The position numbers were made by a program, and so were the translations under genes. 6,594 nucleotides of DNA. Source: Candidatus Dormiibacterota bacterium. Lineage in GTDB: Bacteria; Chloroflexota; Dormibacteria; Dormibacterales; Dormibacteraceae. The notes under the pieces are model-generated. The model was given only the letters and a program-made list of their open reading frames with translations. It ran no database searches and had not been told where the DNA came from. The DNA lies in NCBI GenBank assembly GCA_003151665.1, contig PLYD01000274.1:1-6594 (forward strand). The letters run 5' to 3'. Below are positions 5,746 through 6,594 of this stretch, one piece after another (the first letter of the stretch is position 1; every line of letters begins with the position of its first letter).

Positions 5746-6536
5746 GTCCTGCCCTCCAGCAGGGTCTTGGGGATTGAATCCCACGTCCCTCCCTTTCGCC
5801 GGAAGGCAATGCCGGCCAGCATCTCGAGGACGACGCGGTTGGCGAGGAAAGCTGTGATCTCGGACAAGTCGTATGGAGGTGAGACCTCGACGACGTCGAT
5901 CCCGACCACCGGAAGCTCGATCGCAATCCGCCGCACGGCATCGAGCGCTTGGCGCGCCGTGAACCCTCCGGGCTCCGGGGTGCCCGTGCCGGGGGCCATT
6001 CCCGGGTCCACTACGTCGACGTCGAACGACACGAACACGCCATCGCAATCGTCGACGGCGATCGCGAAGGCCTCCTCGAGCACCGCATCAAGCCCGCGAC
6101 GTACGACCTCGTGCATCTCGAACGAGTGCATCTGGCGCTCGGCCATCCATTGAAGGGTCTCGGGCTCTGGCCAGTAGCCGCGGAGTCCGATCTGGATGAA
6201 GCGGTCGCCGCGGCACGCACCCGACTCGATCAGCCGCCGCATCGGCAACCCATGGCCGACCAGGCTGCCGAACTGGGTGTCGCCCGTGTCGGCATGCGCG
6301 TCGAAGTGGATTACCGATACGCGGCCCCATCCCTTGGCGCGCGCGACACCGGTGACGTCGGGCCATGTGACTGTGTGATCACCGCCAAGGATCACAGGTA
6401 TCGCGCCCGCTTCGGCGGCAATCCGCACCGCGTTCTCCAGGTTGTCGAGCGGCAGGCGGGCCTCAACGCCGGGCATCTCGATGTCTCCGGCATCGAGCAC
6501 GCGCAGGTCTCGCAGCGGGTCGACCCTCAGCGCCAA
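5742..6536 (-). CDS. Agmatinase/arginase-family ureohydrolase (SpeB-like), N-terminus unresolved at the right edge
   Basis: The product is a binuclear manganese hydrolase that releases urea from a guanidino compound, perhaps agmatine or guanidinobutyrate; the sequence does not settle which. Counting from TTG 6536 (264 residues), the metal ligands are all visible: H54 in GGDH, D79-H81-D83 in HFDAHADTG, and D172 and D174 in SFDVDVVDPGMAPGTGTPEPGG. Family residues H95 (GSLVGHG) and E217 (VEVSPPYD) are also present. Family-like sequence continues upstream to 6590 (SLSPEYADYNP...), where it meets an in-frame TGA at 6591-6593. The family usually has 30-60 more residues before this, ending in RxGPRxIR. 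So the TTG start is only a minimal call. The gene may be longer with a nonsense mutation or sequence error, or be truly shortened. Its last codons overlap the DinB/TPR gene by GTGA, and it is presumably the first gene of that pair. Confidence 0.82.
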   Translation of the reverse strand: MALRVDPLRDLRVLDAGDIEMPGVEARLPLDNLENAVRIAAEAGAIPVILGGDHTVTWPDVTGVARAKGWGRVSVIHFDAHADTGDTQFGSLVGHGLPMRRLIESGACRGDRFIQIGLRGYWPEPETLQWMAERQMHSFEMHEVVRRGLDAVLEEAFAIAVDDCDGVFVSFDVDVVDPGMAPGTGTPEPGGFTARQALDAVRRIAIELPVVGIDVVEVSPPYDLSEITAFLANRVVLEMLAGIAFRRKGGTWDSIPKTLLEGRT

Positions 6537-6594
6537 ATGCGGACGCGCAGAGTCGTGCGGGTTGTAGTCTGCGTATTCCGGCGAAAGCGATCAG

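Noticed and set aside
5746..6048. N-terminal extension of the DinB/TPR gene to a start at 6048
   Set aside because: The extra roughly 100 residues are Arg-rich and overlap the metal-binding core of the ureohydrolase in another frame; the GTG at 5745 has a good ribosome-binding site and a GTGA overlap.
1..6594. Defence island, prophage, biosynthetic cluster or other new multi-gene system
   Set aside because: All sizeable genes belong to common chromosomal families, with no integrase, transposase, repeat array or toxin-antitoxin pair, and no shared pathway that would tie them together.

Overview
The window is a GC-rich, gene-dense piece of bacterial chromosome. It holds seven substantial protein genes, two of them cut by or uncertain at the window ends, plus one short probable gene remnant. 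I see no rRNA, tRNA, CRISPR array, insertion sequence or integration site. The high GC content, GTG/TTG starts, an F420-type luciferase-like oxidoreductase and an actinobacterial-looking small conserved protein suggest Actinomycetota or a high-GC Chloroflexota/Dormibacterota-type soil bacterium. That placement is inference, not a sequence match.

Layout. A PiT-type inorganic phosphate permease runs leftward out of the window (1-687, minus). Divergent from it, after only 47 bases, comes a plus-strand pair: a secreted or anchored D-alanyl-D-alanine carboxypeptidase (735-1943) and a small conserved protein of unknown function (about 1957/1966-2370) whose Shine-Dalgarno sequence overlaps the peptidase stop codon. 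A 34-codon ORF (2374-2478) follows that looks like the broken-off start of a sulfite-oxidase-like molybdopterin oxidoreductase. Next is a multi-span membrane protein with a complete HD-GYP domain (2585-4126), a likely cyclic-di-GMP phosphodiesterase. After a 111-base gap with a GC-rich hairpin comes an LLM-class F420-dependent oxidoreductase (4238-5065).

Converging on it from the right is a minus-strand two-gene operon: a ureohydrolase of the agmatinase/arginase family (5742 to the right edge), overlapped by four bases by a protein joining a DinB-like four-helix fold to a TPR-like tail (5062-5745). The oxidoreductase and the DinB/TPR gene share a single CTAG as their two opposing stop codons.

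The genes do not form one obvious pathway. They look like ordinary housekeeping and accessory genes: phosphate uptake, cell-wall trimming, second-messenger turnover, redox chemistry and guanidino-compound hydrolysis. I found no convincing new multi-gene system. The points most worth checking are the apparent non-standard start of the small conserved gene, an in-frame TGA where the ureohydrolase family usually has an arginine, the ureohydrolase-DinB/TPR pairing, and the unnamed membrane sensor of the HD-GYP protein.
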